From contig NZ_JAASAG010000011.1 in assembly GCF_012726265.1 (NCBI RefSeq), forward strand, positions 62,001 through 126,000: a stretch of 64,000 bases of DNA. The letters run 5' to 3'. Shown here piece by piece: positions 17,585 to 26,283 of the stretch (position 1 is its first letter; every line of letters begins with the position of its first letter). Both the position numbers and the translations under genes were made by a program. This stretch comes from Streptomyces sp. HNM0575. Lineage in GTDB: Bacteria > Actinomycetota > Actinomycetes > Streptomycetales > Streptomycetaceae. A model generated the notes under the pieces. That model made no database searches and was not told the origin of the DNA. It was given only the letters and a program-made list of their open reading frames with translations.

Positions 17585-18201
17585 ACGCGTCCTGGCCGAT
17601 CGTGCTGACGGACGGTGCGACCACCCTCCGTCCCATAAAGCTGCGCGACCAGCGTGCCTGGCGCGAAGTGAACCAGCGCAACCGCGAGTGGCTGCGCCCC
17701 TGGGAGGCGACCATCCCGCCGGCGCCGCCCGGGCTGACACCGCCGAGCCGTCCCTCGTACCGGCAGATGGTCCGGCATCTGCGCGCGGAGGCGCAGGCGG
17801 GCAGGATGCTGCCGTTCGTGGTGGAGCATCAGGCGCGTCTCGTGGGCCAGTTGACGGTCGCGGGAATCACCTGGGGCTCGATGTGTTCCGGACATATCGG
17901 CTACTGGATCGACCGTGAGGTCGCCGGACGCGGAGTGATGCCGACGGCGGTGGCGCTCGCCACGGACCACTGTTTCCGTTCGGTCGGACTGCACCGCATC
18001 GAGATCTGCATCCGTCCGGAGAACGCGCCGAGCCGTCGCGTGGTGGAGAAACTCGGCTTCCGCGAGGAGGGGTTGAGGCCGCGATATCTGCATATCGACG
18101 GTGCGTGGCGCGACCATCTCGTCTTCGCCCTGACCAGCGAGGAAGTACCGGAAGGGCTGCTGTCCCGCTGGCACCGCACCGCTCCCGAGCGCCTCACGTA
18201 A
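17581..18201 (+). CDS. rimJ: RimJ-like GNAT acetyltransferase
   Basis: A 206-residue acetyl-CoA-dependent N-acetyltransferase of the RimJ/RimL branch. LRPIKLRDQRAWREVN opens the domain. The acetyl-CoA loop is in the segment IDREVAGRGVMPTAVALA, and VEKLGFREEGLRPRYL is the typical C-terminal element. The best start is CTG at 17581: it overlaps the mogA stop by 4 bases and has GAGGGGA 6 bases upstream. The next candidate, GTG at 17602, has no ribosome site. In mycobacteria rimJ sits in the same division-gene locus. Confidence 0.88.
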   Translation: MNASWPIVLTDGATTLRPIKLRDQRAWREVNQRNREWLRPWEATIPPAPPGLTPPSRPSYRQMVRHLRAEAQAGRMLPFVVEHQARLVGQLTVAGITWGSMCSGHIGYWIDREVAGRGVMPTAVALATDHCFRSVGLHRIEICIRPENAPSRRVVEKLGFREEGLRPRYLHIDGAWRDHLVFALTSEEVPEGLLSRWHRTAPERLT

Positions 18202-18382
18202 ATAAGATAGACGTTCGATATTGGGGTGCTCGGTCCGAACACCCCACGCCCGCACGGGAATTGAGCACGCCGGCTGTTTTCCGGGTCAACGGCGGTGAAA
18301 AACCTGGAGAGATCAGCCTGATCGTGCGACACACCGCGGTATTTGGCAGATGGCTGCGGCTGAACCCCTCTACCGTGTGAGG
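18202..18382 (+). promoter_or_regulatory. Relatively A/T-rich gap upstream of sepX
   Basis: The first 35 bases after the rimJ stop are unusually A/T-rich for this genome (AAATAAGATAGACGTTCGAT). A second weakly A/T-rich patch is near 18340. No hairpin separates the genes. I infer an additional promoter for sepX; no specific sigma-factor consensus can be assigned. Confidence 0.35.
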
Positions 18383-19732
18383 GTGAACAGCAGTGGCCTC
18401 ATTTACGCAGTCATCGTCGGGGCCTGGGCTGCCTACTTGGTGCCGATGTGGCTCCGCAGGCAGGACGAGCTGAACGAATCCCGTCCGACGGAACGCTTCA
18501 GCACCGCCATCCGTCTGCTGTCCGGCAAGGCGGCGATGGAACGGCGCTACGCGCGGGAGTCAGAGCGCCGCGACGGCGAAGCACCGGAGCGGCACGGCGA
18601 TCTCCCGCTCCCCGACGGCACCCGCGCCGCCGAGCGCGACGACGCACCGCACGCCCGCGCGACCGTCCCCGACGGCGCCGACGACCCGGACGTGGACGAC
18701 GGGAACGGCGCGGACGACGCCGATGGCGCGGACGGCGCCGAGGAGTCGGTCGACGTACGTGCCTTCGCCGACCCCAAGACGATGGTGGGCGGTGACGCCG
18801 CGAGCGTTCCCACGGAGCTCCTCGGCGCACCGGCCCAGGCGTCCGGCACCGGCGGCTCCGCGGCCCGTTCCGGCGGCGCGGACGACGGCGCACGGGACGG
18901 CGGCGCGGAGCGCAGCAAGGCCGAGCGCGACAAGGCCCGGCAGAAGAGCAAGCGGGCCAAGGTGCTGGCCCGCCGGCGCCGCACCACGATGGTGCTCTTC
19001 CTCGCCTTCACCGCGGGCACGATCGTCGCGGCCGTGGGCGGACTGGCCTTCCTGTGGGCGCCCGGGGTGCCCGGGCTGCTGCTGAGCGCGTACATCGTCC
19101 ACCTGCGGGTGCAGGAGCGCCGCCGCTTCGCCGCGACCATGGACAAGCGGCGTGCGAAGGCGACGGCCGACGAGCCGCACGCAGAGCAGACCGGCGACGA
19201 CGGGGCGGCCCCGTCCGAGGGGACCGCCGGTGCCGGGACCGGCTCCTACCGCGTCCCTGCCGCGCAGCCGCCGGCCGCCGAGCGTGCCGCCGCCCCCAAG
19301 GAGGAGCCCGCCGCGGTCGACCGCCGCGCCCTCGTCGAGCAGACGGATCACGCGGAGTGGGTGGACCAGCAGCGCGACGGTGACCGCGTACCCGACGGGG
19401 GCTGGGACCCGGTGCCGGTGCCCCTGCCCACGTACGTCAGCGCGCCGGTCGCCCCGCGCAGCACCCGCGGCGTCGATCTGGAGGCCCCGGGCACATGGAG
19501 CTCGGCACGCTCCAGCAGCGTGGGCGGCGAGCCGCCGTCGAGCGCGCGTACCGGGCAGGAGAACGACGAGGAGTCGGCCGCAACCGATTCCGGCGGCGGC
19601 TCGGGGTCCGGCACGGGCGCAGCTTCCGGTACCGGCTCCGGCTCGGGCGCTCGCCGTGGCCGCGGCCGTCGCCAGACCCCGCTCTTCGACCAGTACGAGG
19701 ACGGGGACCGCCCGCGAGCAGCCAACGAGTGA
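18383..19732 (+). CDS. sepX: SepX/GlpR-like divisome membrane protein
   Basis: A 449-residue actinobacterial protein. N-terminal residues 4-22 form a membrane helix (GLIYAVIVGAWAAYLVPMWL), followed by the conserved RRQDELNESRPTERFSTAI segment. A long acidic region follows, then a basic patch and two close hydrophobic spans (residues ~205-250). The cytoplasmic tail is Gly/Ser/Arg-rich. This architecture and the locus match Streptomyces SepX (GlpR in corynebacteria), reported to be needed for normal septation. The start is GTG at 18383. It is separated from rimJ by a 181-base, relatively A/T-rich gap that may hold its own promoter. Confidence 0.82.
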   Translation: MNSSGLIYAVIVGAWAAYLVPMWLRRQDELNESRPTERFSTAIRLLSGKAAMERRYARESERRDGEAPERHGDLPLPDGTRAAERDDAPHARATVPDGADDPDVDDGNGADDADGADGAEESVDVRAFADPKTMVGGDAASVPTELLGAPAQASGTGGSAARSGGADDGARDGGAERSKAERDKARQKSKRAKVLARRRRTTMVLFLAFTAGTIVAAVGGLAFLWAPGVPGLLLSAYIVHLRVQERRRFAATMDKRRAKATADEPHAEQTGDDGAAPSEGTAGAGTGSYRVPAAQPPAAERAAAPKEEPAAVDRRALVEQTDHAEWVDQQRDGDRVPDGGWDPVPVPLPTYVSAPVAPRSTRGVDLEAPGTWSSARSSSVGGEPPSSARTGQENDEESAATDSGGGSGSGTGAASGTGSGSGARRGRGRRQTPLFDQYEDGDRPRAANE

Positions 19733-19859
19733 CCGGCACCGGCCCAGCTCGGCACCGGCCCAGCTCGGTGCCGGTCAGCGCCTCCGGTAGCCCGGTGACC
19801 AGCACGGGAACCGATTACCGCCGGGCCCGGCGGGGATGCTAAGGTTTCATCCGTCGCAA

Positions 19860-19933
19860 GGGCCTGTGGCGCAGTCCGGTAGCGCATCTCGTTCGCAACG
19901 AGAGGGTCAGGGGTTCAAATCCCCTCAGGTCCA
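19860..19933 (+). tRNA. tRNA-Ala (anticodon CGC)
   Basis: A 74-base cloverleaf. The acceptor stem GGGCCTG pairs with CAGGTCC, including the G3:U70 pair that marks alanine tRNAs. The D arm is GCGC/GCGC. The anticodon stem TCTCG/CGAGA has loop TTCGCAA (anticodon CGC, reading GCG). The T arm is GGGGTTCAAATCCCC and the discriminator is A. The CCA end is not encoded. It is a single gene immediately followed by a strong terminator. Confidence 0.95.
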
Positions 19934-19942
19934 CCTCAGATC

Positions 19943-19976
19943 GAAGCCCCCGTCGGAGAGATCCGGCGGGGGCTTC
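19943..19976 (+). terminator. Terminator of tRNA-Ala
   Basis: A 10-bp perfect stem (GAAGCCCCCG with CGGGGGCTTC) and a 14-base loop, starting 9 bases after the tRNA. Confidence 0.8.
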
Positions 19977-20060
19977 GCCGTGCCTGCAAGCGGGGGCGCT
20001 TGTGTGTGCTCCGGGTTCGCGCGTCTGTCTTCGAGGTTCCGGTGAGCCTAGGCTCGGCGG

Positions 20061-20411
20061 ATGGCCTTGGAATGGAGAAACGTAATCGTTCACTCGGCAG
20101 AACCGGCGGCCCTGGGGCAGTGGTGGGCCGAGGCTCTTGGCTGGGTGGTGGTCCACACCTCCGATGACGAGTTCGTGATCCGCGCGGAGACGGATCGCAC
20201 GCCGGGGCTGGAGTTCGTCCGGCTCGACGAGAGCAGGAAGGCCAAGAGCCGGCTGCATCTCGACTTCGTGCCCGACGACCAGGACGCCGAGGTGGCCCGC
20301 CTTGAGGCTCATGGCGCGAAGCGCGTCGACATCGGCCAGGGCGAGCAGCCGTGGGTGGTCATGGCAGACCCCGAGGGCAACGAGTTCTGCATCCTCGGCC
20401 CGCGTCGATAA
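20061..20411 (+). CDS. VOC/glyoxalase-fold protein
   Basis: A 116-residue single-domain vicinal-oxygen-chelate protein. It has the beta-alpha-beta-beta-beta pattern beginning WRNVIVHSAEPAALGQWWAEALGW, the metal-site-like RLHLDFVPDD, and the standard end WVVMADPEGNEFCIL. Such small proteins are often lyases, dioxygenases or antibiotic-binding proteins; nothing here decides which. It stands alone after the tRNA. Confidence 0.85.
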   Translation: MALEWRNVIVHSAEPAALGQWWAEALGWVVVHTSDDEFVIRAETDRTPGLEFVRLDESRKAKSRLHLDFVPDDQDAEVARLEAHGAKRVDIGQGEQPWVVMADPEGNEFCILGPRR

Positions 20412-20526
20412 CGGGCTTCGCAACACGGGCCCTTGGATTTCCGCAGGACTCCGCAGGACTCCGCGGGCCTGATCTGAGTATCCCTACGGATGCCGTCGGT
20501 GCGGGCGCGGCGTCAGGCTGCCCGGC

Positions 20527-23283
20527 ATGGAGCACAACCAGCCGCTCGCCTACTGCCCCGGCTGCGCAGCACCGCTGGGGCGGGCGGCGGAGCACGCCGG
20601 GGCACAGGGGCCCGCGAACTGCCCTTACTGCGCACTGCCGTTGACCGGTGAGAAGCACGCGGAGCTGCGGCGGATCGACATGGAGCTGGCCGGGCTGGAA
20701 CAGCGGCGTGCCGCACTTCACGGGCGCAGACAGGCCCTGATCGCCGGACTTCGGGCCTCGGCGCAGGGTGCCGCGCGAGGCGTGTCCGGCCGGGGCCGGA
20801 CTTGGGGCGCCGCCTCCGGGCCGGTGCCGGCGCACGGGCCCGTGCCCGGGTCGTGGGCCGCGGTGCGCGCAGAGACCTCCTCGTACACCGCACGAAACGT
20901 CCTGCTCGTGCTCGGGGGTGTGCTGCTCACCGTCGCCGCGATCGCTTTCACGCTGCTGAACTGGGGGAGCATGGGCGTCGGCGGCCGTGCCGCCGTGCTC
21001 GGCGGGCTGACGCTGGGCACCTTCGCCGTGCCGCTGCTGCTGTTGCGCCGCGGGCTGGTGGCGACCGCCGAGTCCGTCGCCGGTTTCGGGCTGGCCCTTA
21101 TGGCGCTGGACGCGTACGCGCTGCACGAGGTCTGCTTTCCGCGAGCGGACGGCCTGGGCTATACGGCCGCCGGTGCGGCACTGATCGCCGTGCTCCAGGC
21201 CGGGTACGGGCTGGCGCTGCCCGGGCCGGGACTGCGGCTGCCGGTGCCCTTCGCCGTCGTCGTCGCCCAACTGCCGTTGCCGCTCTGGGCGTTGAGCCTG
21301 GACGGGGCTTCGGAACGTACGGCATACGGAGTGGCCGTGGCGCTGCTGCTCACCTTCGCGGCGGATGTCGGGCTGGCGGTGTCGCGGGAGCGGGACGGTA
21401 AGGGCCTCCGGGTGACCGCACGGGCCGTACGGCTGACGGCCGCCGTGGCGGCTGTGCCCGCGGGCGCGCTGACGATGGGCGTGACGCTGTCGCAGCAGCC
21501 CGGCGGTGTCGCCGCGGCGGCGCGTTGGGGCGCGGTGCAGGCGGTGGCGGGAGCGGTGTTGCTGTTGGCGGGGCAGCGGCACCAGGCCCGTCGGGTGGCG
21601 ACGCCGCTGGTCACGGTCGCCGGGCTGGTGCTGACGGCGGCGCTGGGCGGCTTCGTTTGGGCCGTGGCGGGGGCCGGAGGCGAGGCGGGCCCGGACTGGA
21701 GGGTGCCCACGTATCAGCTGTGCGCCATGGGCCTGTTGGGCGCGGTGCTCATGCTGCGGCCGGTGGGGGAAGCGCGGGCGGCGCGTCTGCGGCGGCCGGA
21801 CGGACTCGTGGTCGCGGCCGTCGTGGTGCAGTGCGGGGCACTGGTGTGGGCCCTGGTGCCGGTGGTGCAGGCGGTGTCGGGACCGTTGTTCTTCGCGGCA
21901 CGGGCGTGGGAGGGGCCGCCCGGCGGCCCGGTCCGGCAGGCCGTCGGCACCCACCACGAATGGACCGGCTCCGCCGCCACCCTGATCGTCCTGCTGGTGC
22001 TTGCGGTGTCCGTGGCGCTGCTCGCCGGCGGGCTCGACGGGAGCGCGCGGGGCGGTCAACGGCCGGGCGGCGACGGCGTGTTGGGCCGGCTGACCGTCCG
22101 GTCGCCCCTGCCGCTGCTTCCCCCGCTGTGCGCCGCAGCCGGTGCGACGGCGCCCCTGGCACTCGGCCTGTCGTACGGGCCCGCGGTGACCGCCGTCGCC
22201 GCGGCGGCGATCGTCCTGCTCGCCTCCTCGGTAGCCGTGGCGGACGCGGCGACCGGTGTCACGGCACTGATCTCGGGGCTCGCCCTGACCGTTACGGCGA
22301 GCGGCTGGGCGCTCGCTCAACAGGCCGCCACTCTCACGGTGCTGGCCCTGCTGTGTGTGGCGTCCGCCGCGAGCGCGGCCTGGTCGCCGAGGGGCGGGCC
22401 GGGACGCCGTGCGGCGCTTGCGGCGTCGGCGGTCGCGTACGCGGCGGCGCTCGCCGGGGCGATGGCCGCCGCACTGGACCGTCCGGCGCACCAGGCGTCG
22501 TTCGCGGTGCTCGCGGTGGCGGTGGCCACCGTGCCCGGGGCGGCCTTGCTGCGCGGCCGGGCGATCGGGCCGGCGGCGACGGCGCCCGCGTCGCGCAAGG
22601 CGATCTCGCTCGCCGTCGAACTCACGGGCTACGCGGCGGCGTTGGCCGCGCTGGCGCTGTGCGTCCCTTACCCGGGCACGCTCTGGCCGGCCCTCGCCGT
22701 CTGCTCCGTCTCCGCCGCGGGTGTCGCCCTGCGTGCCGACCGGCGTCGGGGAGCGGGCCACGGCTCGGCGGCGCTGCTCGTACTCGCCACGTGGGTACGG
22801 CTGTTCGCGTCCGGCGTCTCGGTCCCCGAGGCGTACACGCTGCCGGTCTCGGCCGCCCTGCTGATCGTCGGCCTGCTGCGCAGGCGCCGCACCGGCGGCG
22901 ACGACGAGGCGGCGGCGCGGAACCGGGTGTCGTCGTGGTGGGCGTACGGCGGCGGGCTCGCCTTCACCTTCCTCCCGAGCCTCGTCATGGTGTGGCACGA
23001 CCCGCACTGGCTGCGCCCGCTGCTGCTGGGGGCCGGTGCCCTGGGCACGGCCCTCGCGGGTGCCCGTTGGCGGACGCAGGCGCCGCTGCTGCTCGGCGCC
23101 GCCACGGTCGTGTCGGTCGGCGCACACGAACTCGCCCCGTACGTCGCCCAGGTCGCCTGGCTGCTGCCGCGCTGGGTGATGCCCGCGCTCGCCGGGCTGC
23201 TGCTGGTGGTGGCCGGCGCCACCTATGAGCGGCGACTGGGGGACGCGCGACGTCTGAAGTGCGCCTGGCAGCGGCTCAGTTGA
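20527..23283 (+). CDS. Large polytopic membrane protein with N-terminal zinc ribbon (SCO7613-like)
   Basis: A 918-residue protein. Residues 10-38 contain CPGC and CPYC, a zinc-ribbon pair, followed by a short helix (MELAGLEQRRAALHGRRQAL). From about residue 125 to the end the protein is almost continuous hydrophobic spans (roughly two dozen), with short loops and a tail of basic residues. This matches a Streptomyces family of very large membrane proteins of unknown role. No catalytic motif is seen. The start lacks a clear ribosome site. Confidence 0.78.
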   Translation: MEHNQPLAYCPGCAAPLGRAAEHAGAQGPANCPYCALPLTGEKHAELRRIDMELAGLEQRRAALHGRRQALIAGLRASAQGAARGVSGRGRTWGAASGPVPAHGPVPGSWAAVRAETSSYTARNVLLVLGGVLLTVAAIAFTLLNWGSMGVGGRAAVLGGLTLGTFAVPLLLLRRGLVATAESVAGFGLALMALDAYALHEVCFPRADGLGYTAAGAALIAVLQAGYGLALPGPGLRLPVPFAVVVAQLPLPLWALSLDGASERTAYGVAVALLLTFAADVGLAVSRERDGKGLRVTARAVRLTAAVAAVPAGALTMGVTLSQQPGGVAAAARWGAVQAVAGAVLLLAGQRHQARRVATPLVTVAGLVLTAALGGFVWAVAGAGGEAGPDWRVPTYQLCAMGLLGAVLMLRPVGEARAARLRRPDGLVVAAVVVQCGALVWALVPVVQAVSGPLFFAARAWEGPPGGPVRQAVGTHHEWTGSAATLIVLLVLAVSVALLAGGLDGSARGGQRPGGDGVLGRLTVRSPLPLLPPLCAAAGATAPLALGLSYGPAVTAVAAAAIVLLASSVAVADAATGVTALISGLALTVTASGWALAQQAATLTVLALLCVASAASAAWSPRGGPGRRAALAASAVAYAAALAGAMAAALDRPAHQASFAVLAVAVATVPGAALLRGRAIGPAATAPASRKAISLAVELTGYAAALAALALCVPYPGTLWPALAVCSVSAAGVALRADRRRGAGHGSAALLVLATWVRLFASGVSVPEAYTLPVSAALLIVGLLRRRRTGGDDEAAARNRVSSWWAYGGGLAFTFLPSLVMVWHDPHWLRPLLLGAGALGTALAGARWRTQAPLLLGAATVVSVGAHELAPYVAQVAWLLPRWVMPALAGLLLVVAGATYERRLGDARRLKCAWQRLS

Positions 23284-23347
23284 GGGCGTCCGAGCGCATG
23301 CGCCGCCCGCGCGGGGAGCTGCCCGGTGCTCTTCGCGGGCCTCGCCG

Positions 23348-23683
23348 TCACGTGGCGTTGCCGGCGACCATGAACGCCACGAGGGCCGGCGCGAGGACGA
23401 GACCGCCCACCGTGGGCGGGAAGGCTACGTACTGGCGCAGGCGGTCCAAGTTGACGGGCAGCAGCGGCAATGCGCATGCCGGCAGACCGAGGACCACCGT
23501 GGCGACGGCCAGCCCCGCACCCAGGGGGCGGTCCGCCGGAGGGGATCCGGCGGGTTGCACGGGGCCGCCGGGACCGGCCCAGGGCTGTTGCGGATGAGCT
23601 TGTGGCGGCATCGCGCCCTGTGGCTGCATCGGACCCTGAGGCGGCGGGCTCGGGCGGCGGGTTGTAGGTCGTGACGTGAGCAT
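23348..23683 (-). CDS. Small Pro/Gln-rich membrane protein
   Basis: A putative 111-residue protein. The first ~50 residues are Pro/Gln/Met-rich (PPPQGPMQPQGAMPPQ). Two hydrophobic spans follow (LGAGLAVATVVLGLPACALP and a second ending LVAFMVAGNAT). The layout resembles the proline-rich DUF4190-type membrane proteins common in actinomycetes. ATG at 23683 has only a weak upstream purine run, so both the start and the gene call are moderately certain. Confidence 0.55.
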   Translation of the reverse strand: MLTSRPTTRRPSPPPQGPMQPQGAMPPQAHPQQPWAGPGGPVQPAGSPPADRPLGAGLAVATVVLGLPACALPLLPVNLDRLRQYVAFPPTVGGLVLAPALVAFMVAGNAT

Positions 23684-23878
23684 GCCGCGTTCCCGCCCGC
23701 CGGGTGGGGACACCGACGTAAGGTCCTTCCCCGTAGCGGGGCGCGGGGGCCCGACTCCCGCCGCTCGGCGTCCAGTTGCACGGGCCGTCGGCGTCCCGCT
23801 GAGGACGCGGGTTCCGCGAAGCAGGATCCTGACTCGGGCCACGGGGGTCCGCAGGGGAAGCCCAACGGGAGGACATCC

Positions 23879-24760
23879 ATGGAATCGCTCAGCAGGAGAC
23901 GCGCGCTCGCACTCGGCAGCGGCGCCGTTCTGGGAACGGCGGGCGTCGTGGCGGGCGCCGCCGGTGCGAACGCGGCGTTCGCCGAAGAGGATGCTGCCGG
24001 AGCACACGGCGCCGAGGCCGCGGGCGAATGGCACCAACTCGTCGTCGTCACCGCCAACATCGGACGTGACCGGCTCGGCGAGCGCGAACGCGCCATCCGC
24101 GACGTACGGCACGCCGTGACTGCCGGGGGACGGGTCGACCAGCCTCTCGTGGGCTGGCAGGAGATCGGCGAGGGGGACGACGACGGCAAGGAGGCCCGGT
24201 TCATCCGCAAGCATTTCGGCGGCGGTTACCGGAATCTCTTCGTCGGCGACAAGGCCGCCCACCAGGTGCCGATGTCCGTTCCCGGCGCGTTCCACGTCGT
24301 CGACCACCGCGTGACCCATGCCCACGGAGGCAGGGCCGGTGTCTCCCCGCACCGCGTGATCACCGAGGCGGTGCTGGAGCTCGCGGCCGACCCGCGGGTG
24401 AGGTTCGTCTTCGCCAACACCCACTACGTCGCCGGTGCTTGGAACGGCAAGAACGACCCGGCGGAGGCGTGGCGGCACAAGATGTGGCAGCGGCACTTCC
24501 GCAAGCACCGCGACGACGTGCTGGAGCACTGGCACGCCAAGGGGTTCCCGGTGATCTGGACCGGCGACGTGAACCGCAGCCCCATGCCGCTGCTCGTGCC
24601 CGGCCAGGAGAAGCGCGCGTTCGCCCGCGGCATCGACCAGATCGCCTGGCTGCCGGGCGGCAACGGTACGGAGATCCGGCTCAAGCGCACGGCGCACGTC
24701 CCGATGCACGTCGACGGACACGACGCCCGCGTGGCGATCATGCAGCTCCGGCAGGGCTGA
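23879..24760 (+). CDS. Secreted endonuclease/exonuclease/phosphatase-fold protein
   Basis: A 293-residue protein with a Tat-type signal (SRRRALALGSGAVLG, then AGANA before cleavage). The mature part has EEP-superfamily elements in order: TANIGR, VGWQEIGEGD (metal-binding Glu), FANTHYVAG, WTGDVNRSPMP (Asp/Asn catalytic pair) and the terminal DGHDARVAI (catalytic Asp-His). It could hydrolyse nucleic acids, phosphoesters or phospholipid head groups outside the cell. The start ATG follows an AGGACATCC run (GGGAGGA at 23867-23873). Confidence 0.82.
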   Translation: MESLSRRRALALGSGAVLGTAGVVAGAAGANAAFAEEDAAGAHGAEAAGEWHQLVVVTANIGRDRLGERERAIRDVRHAVTAGGRVDQPLVGWQEIGEGDDDGKEARFIRKHFGGGYRNLFVGDKAAHQVPMSVPGAFHVVDHRVTHAHGGRAGVSPHRVITEAVLELAADPRVRFVFANTHYVAGAWNGKNDPAEAWRHKMWQRHFRKHRDDVLEHWHAKGFPVIWTGDVNRSPMPLLVPGQEKRAFARGIDQIAWLPGGNGTEIRLKRTAHVPMHVDGHDARVAIMQLRQG

Positions 24761-24803
24761 CCTTCGAAGTGCCGTACGCGGGCGGCCCGTACGGCGATGC
24801 GGA

Positions 24804-24831
24804 GCCCCCGCCGGTACTCGCCGGCGGGGGC
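24804..24831 (+). terminator. Strong hairpin after the EEP-fold gene
   Basis: An 11-bp stem (GCCCCCGCCGG with CCGGCGGGGGC) and 6-base loop TACTCG, 43 bases after the stop. It sits between convergent genes and can act in both directions. Confidence 0.75.
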
Positions 24832-24880
24832 CTTGCTCGCCCGGCGGCCCCGGTCCTGCGGGGCTTCGGCCTGGCGCGCA

Positions 24881-24954
24881 GTCAGTTCCGCGCGGTCAGT
24901 TCCACGCAGTCAGTTCCGCGCGGTCAGTTCCGCGCAGTCAGTTCCGCGGGGTCA
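24881..24954. repeat. Five copies of a 14-bp repeat abutting a stop codon
   Basis: GTCAGTTCCGCGCG and close variants (A/G changes at one or two positions) repeat five times at exact 14-bp spacing, then a partial copy. The array runs into the stop codon of the beta-helix gene on the minus strand, so it would form its immediate 3' untranslated region. Confidence 0.85.
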
Positions 24955-26082
24955 ACTGCGGCCGGGCTTCGAGGCGTTCTTGCCGGGCCGGGAGGCGGCG
25001 GCGTCGCAGCGGGGGACGCTGCCGGGAGGCGCGCAGTTCGTGGGGTGGTTCTTGAAGACGGCGCTGCGGACGAGGTTCACCTCGAACGGTGTCTGCTTGG
25101 TCGAGTCGCTCTTGCCGCCGCCCTTGGTCTCCTTGTGCTGCGGGCTGCCGGTCGTGCCGATGTGCAGGCCGAGGAGCAGCCCGTTGTTCTGGATGCCGCC
25201 GCCGGTGGTGGGTCCGCCGTTGGACGTGTTGTGGCTGACGGTGCTGCGGTAGAGAGTCGTGGGCTCGTTCGCGCCGGTGCGGATGCCGCCGCCGTCCGCT
25301 CTGGCGATGTTGTTCCGGATCTTGGTCTGGTTCATGCGCAGCGGCCCGGTCTGGTTGTTGATGGCCAGGGTGACGATGCCGCCCCCGTACTCGCCGGAGT
25401 CGTTTCCGTCGATCGACACGTGGTTCAGCTTGGTGCCGCCGGCGTTGGCGAGGCCCCCTCCCCAGATCCCGCCGGTGTTGTCGCGCAGGGCGCCGCCCTC
25501 CATCGTCATCGTGCCGTTGGTGGCCACCGCGCCCCCGAAACCCGCTCTGTTGCCGGCGACCGTGGTGTTCTTCAGGGTCAGGGTTCCCAGCTGGTTCCAG
25601 ATGCCTCCGCCGGTGCTGGCGAGGTTGTTCCGGACCGTCGAGTCGGTGAGGGCGAGCTTGCCGCGGTCGTTGAAGACGCCGCCGCCGTGGGCTCCGCCCT
25701 CGGTGCTGGTCGCGCCGTTGCGGACGGTGATCGAGTTCAGGCTGAGGCTGCCGGTCTGCGTGACGTGGAAGATGCGGAACGCGGCGGTGGAGTTGCGGTC
25801 GATGGTGGTGCCGTCCCCGGAGATCCGGACCTTGCCGGTGATCTCGGGCAGGCCGTCGCCCACGTTGTCGGCGGCGGTGAGGGTGTAGACGCAGCGCGGG
25901 GCGAGGACGATGCTGCCGCCGCCGGTGTTGGCGTCGGCGATGGCCGTCTTGAGCGCGGCGATGTCGTTGCAGGGTACGCGGGTCGGCGCCTGTGCCTGTG
26001 CTTGTCCGGCGGGCAGGAAGGCCAGGCACAGGCCGAGGCCGGTGACGGCGGGCAGGGTCACGCGTCTGAACGTGTCAGTCAT
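24952..26082 (-). CDS. Secreted right-handed parallel beta-helix protein
   Basis: A 376-residue protein with a cleavable signal peptide (MTDTFRRVTLPAVTGLGLCLAFL, cut near AQAQA). The mature protein is a ladder of short turns rich in Asn, Gly, Thr and Val (for example NLASTGGGIWNQLGTLTLKN), typical of pectate-lyase-like or polymorphic-membrane-protein-like beta-helices. GGG turns recur about every 20-30 residues. The C-terminal ~70 residues are basic and contain two Cys residues. No catalytic site is identifiable; a surface adhesin or polysaccharide-binding role is possible. Confidence 0.8.
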   Translation of the reverse strand: MTDTFRRVTLPAVTGLGLCLAFLPAGQAQAQAPTRVPCNDIAALKTAIADANTGGGSIVLAPRCVYTLTAADNVGDGLPEITGKVRISGDGTTIDRNSTAAFRIFHVTQTGSLSLNSITVRNGATSTEGGAHGGGVFNDRGKLALTDSTVRNNLASTGGGIWNQLGTLTLKNTTVAGNRAGFGGAVATNGTMTMEGGALRDNTGGIWGGGLANAGGTKLNHVSIDGNDSGEYGGGIVTLAINNQTGPLRMNQTKIRNNIARADGGGIRTGANEPTTLYRSTVSHNTSNGGPTTGGGIQNNGLLLGLHIGTTGSPQHKETKGGGKSDSTKQTPFEVNLVRSAVFKNHPTNCAPPGSVPRCDAAASRPGKNASKPGRS

Positions 26083-26283
26083 GCGGCTTCCCTTGCGTCG
26101 TGGGGGCGGGTGCGTCGTGGGCCGGTTCGAAGATCGGCCTTCCGAGATCTATCCGAGGCCCGTGGCCGCCGCATGTCCGGCGTCTGCCATTCGGCCGCCG
26201 GTCCCGGTTCGCCCGCCGTCGGCGGCGGCCGGTCGCCGCCCGCCGGTCGCCGGTCGCCGCTCGGGGCCGTGGGGCCCGGGGTC

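Noticed and set aside
20359..23127. A 922-residue open frame on the minus strand opposite the large membrane protein
   Set aside because: It is Arg/Gln/Gly-rich with no family motif, lacks codon bias in its own frame, and mirrors a real hydrophobic protein on the plus strand; long antisense frames are expected at this GC content.
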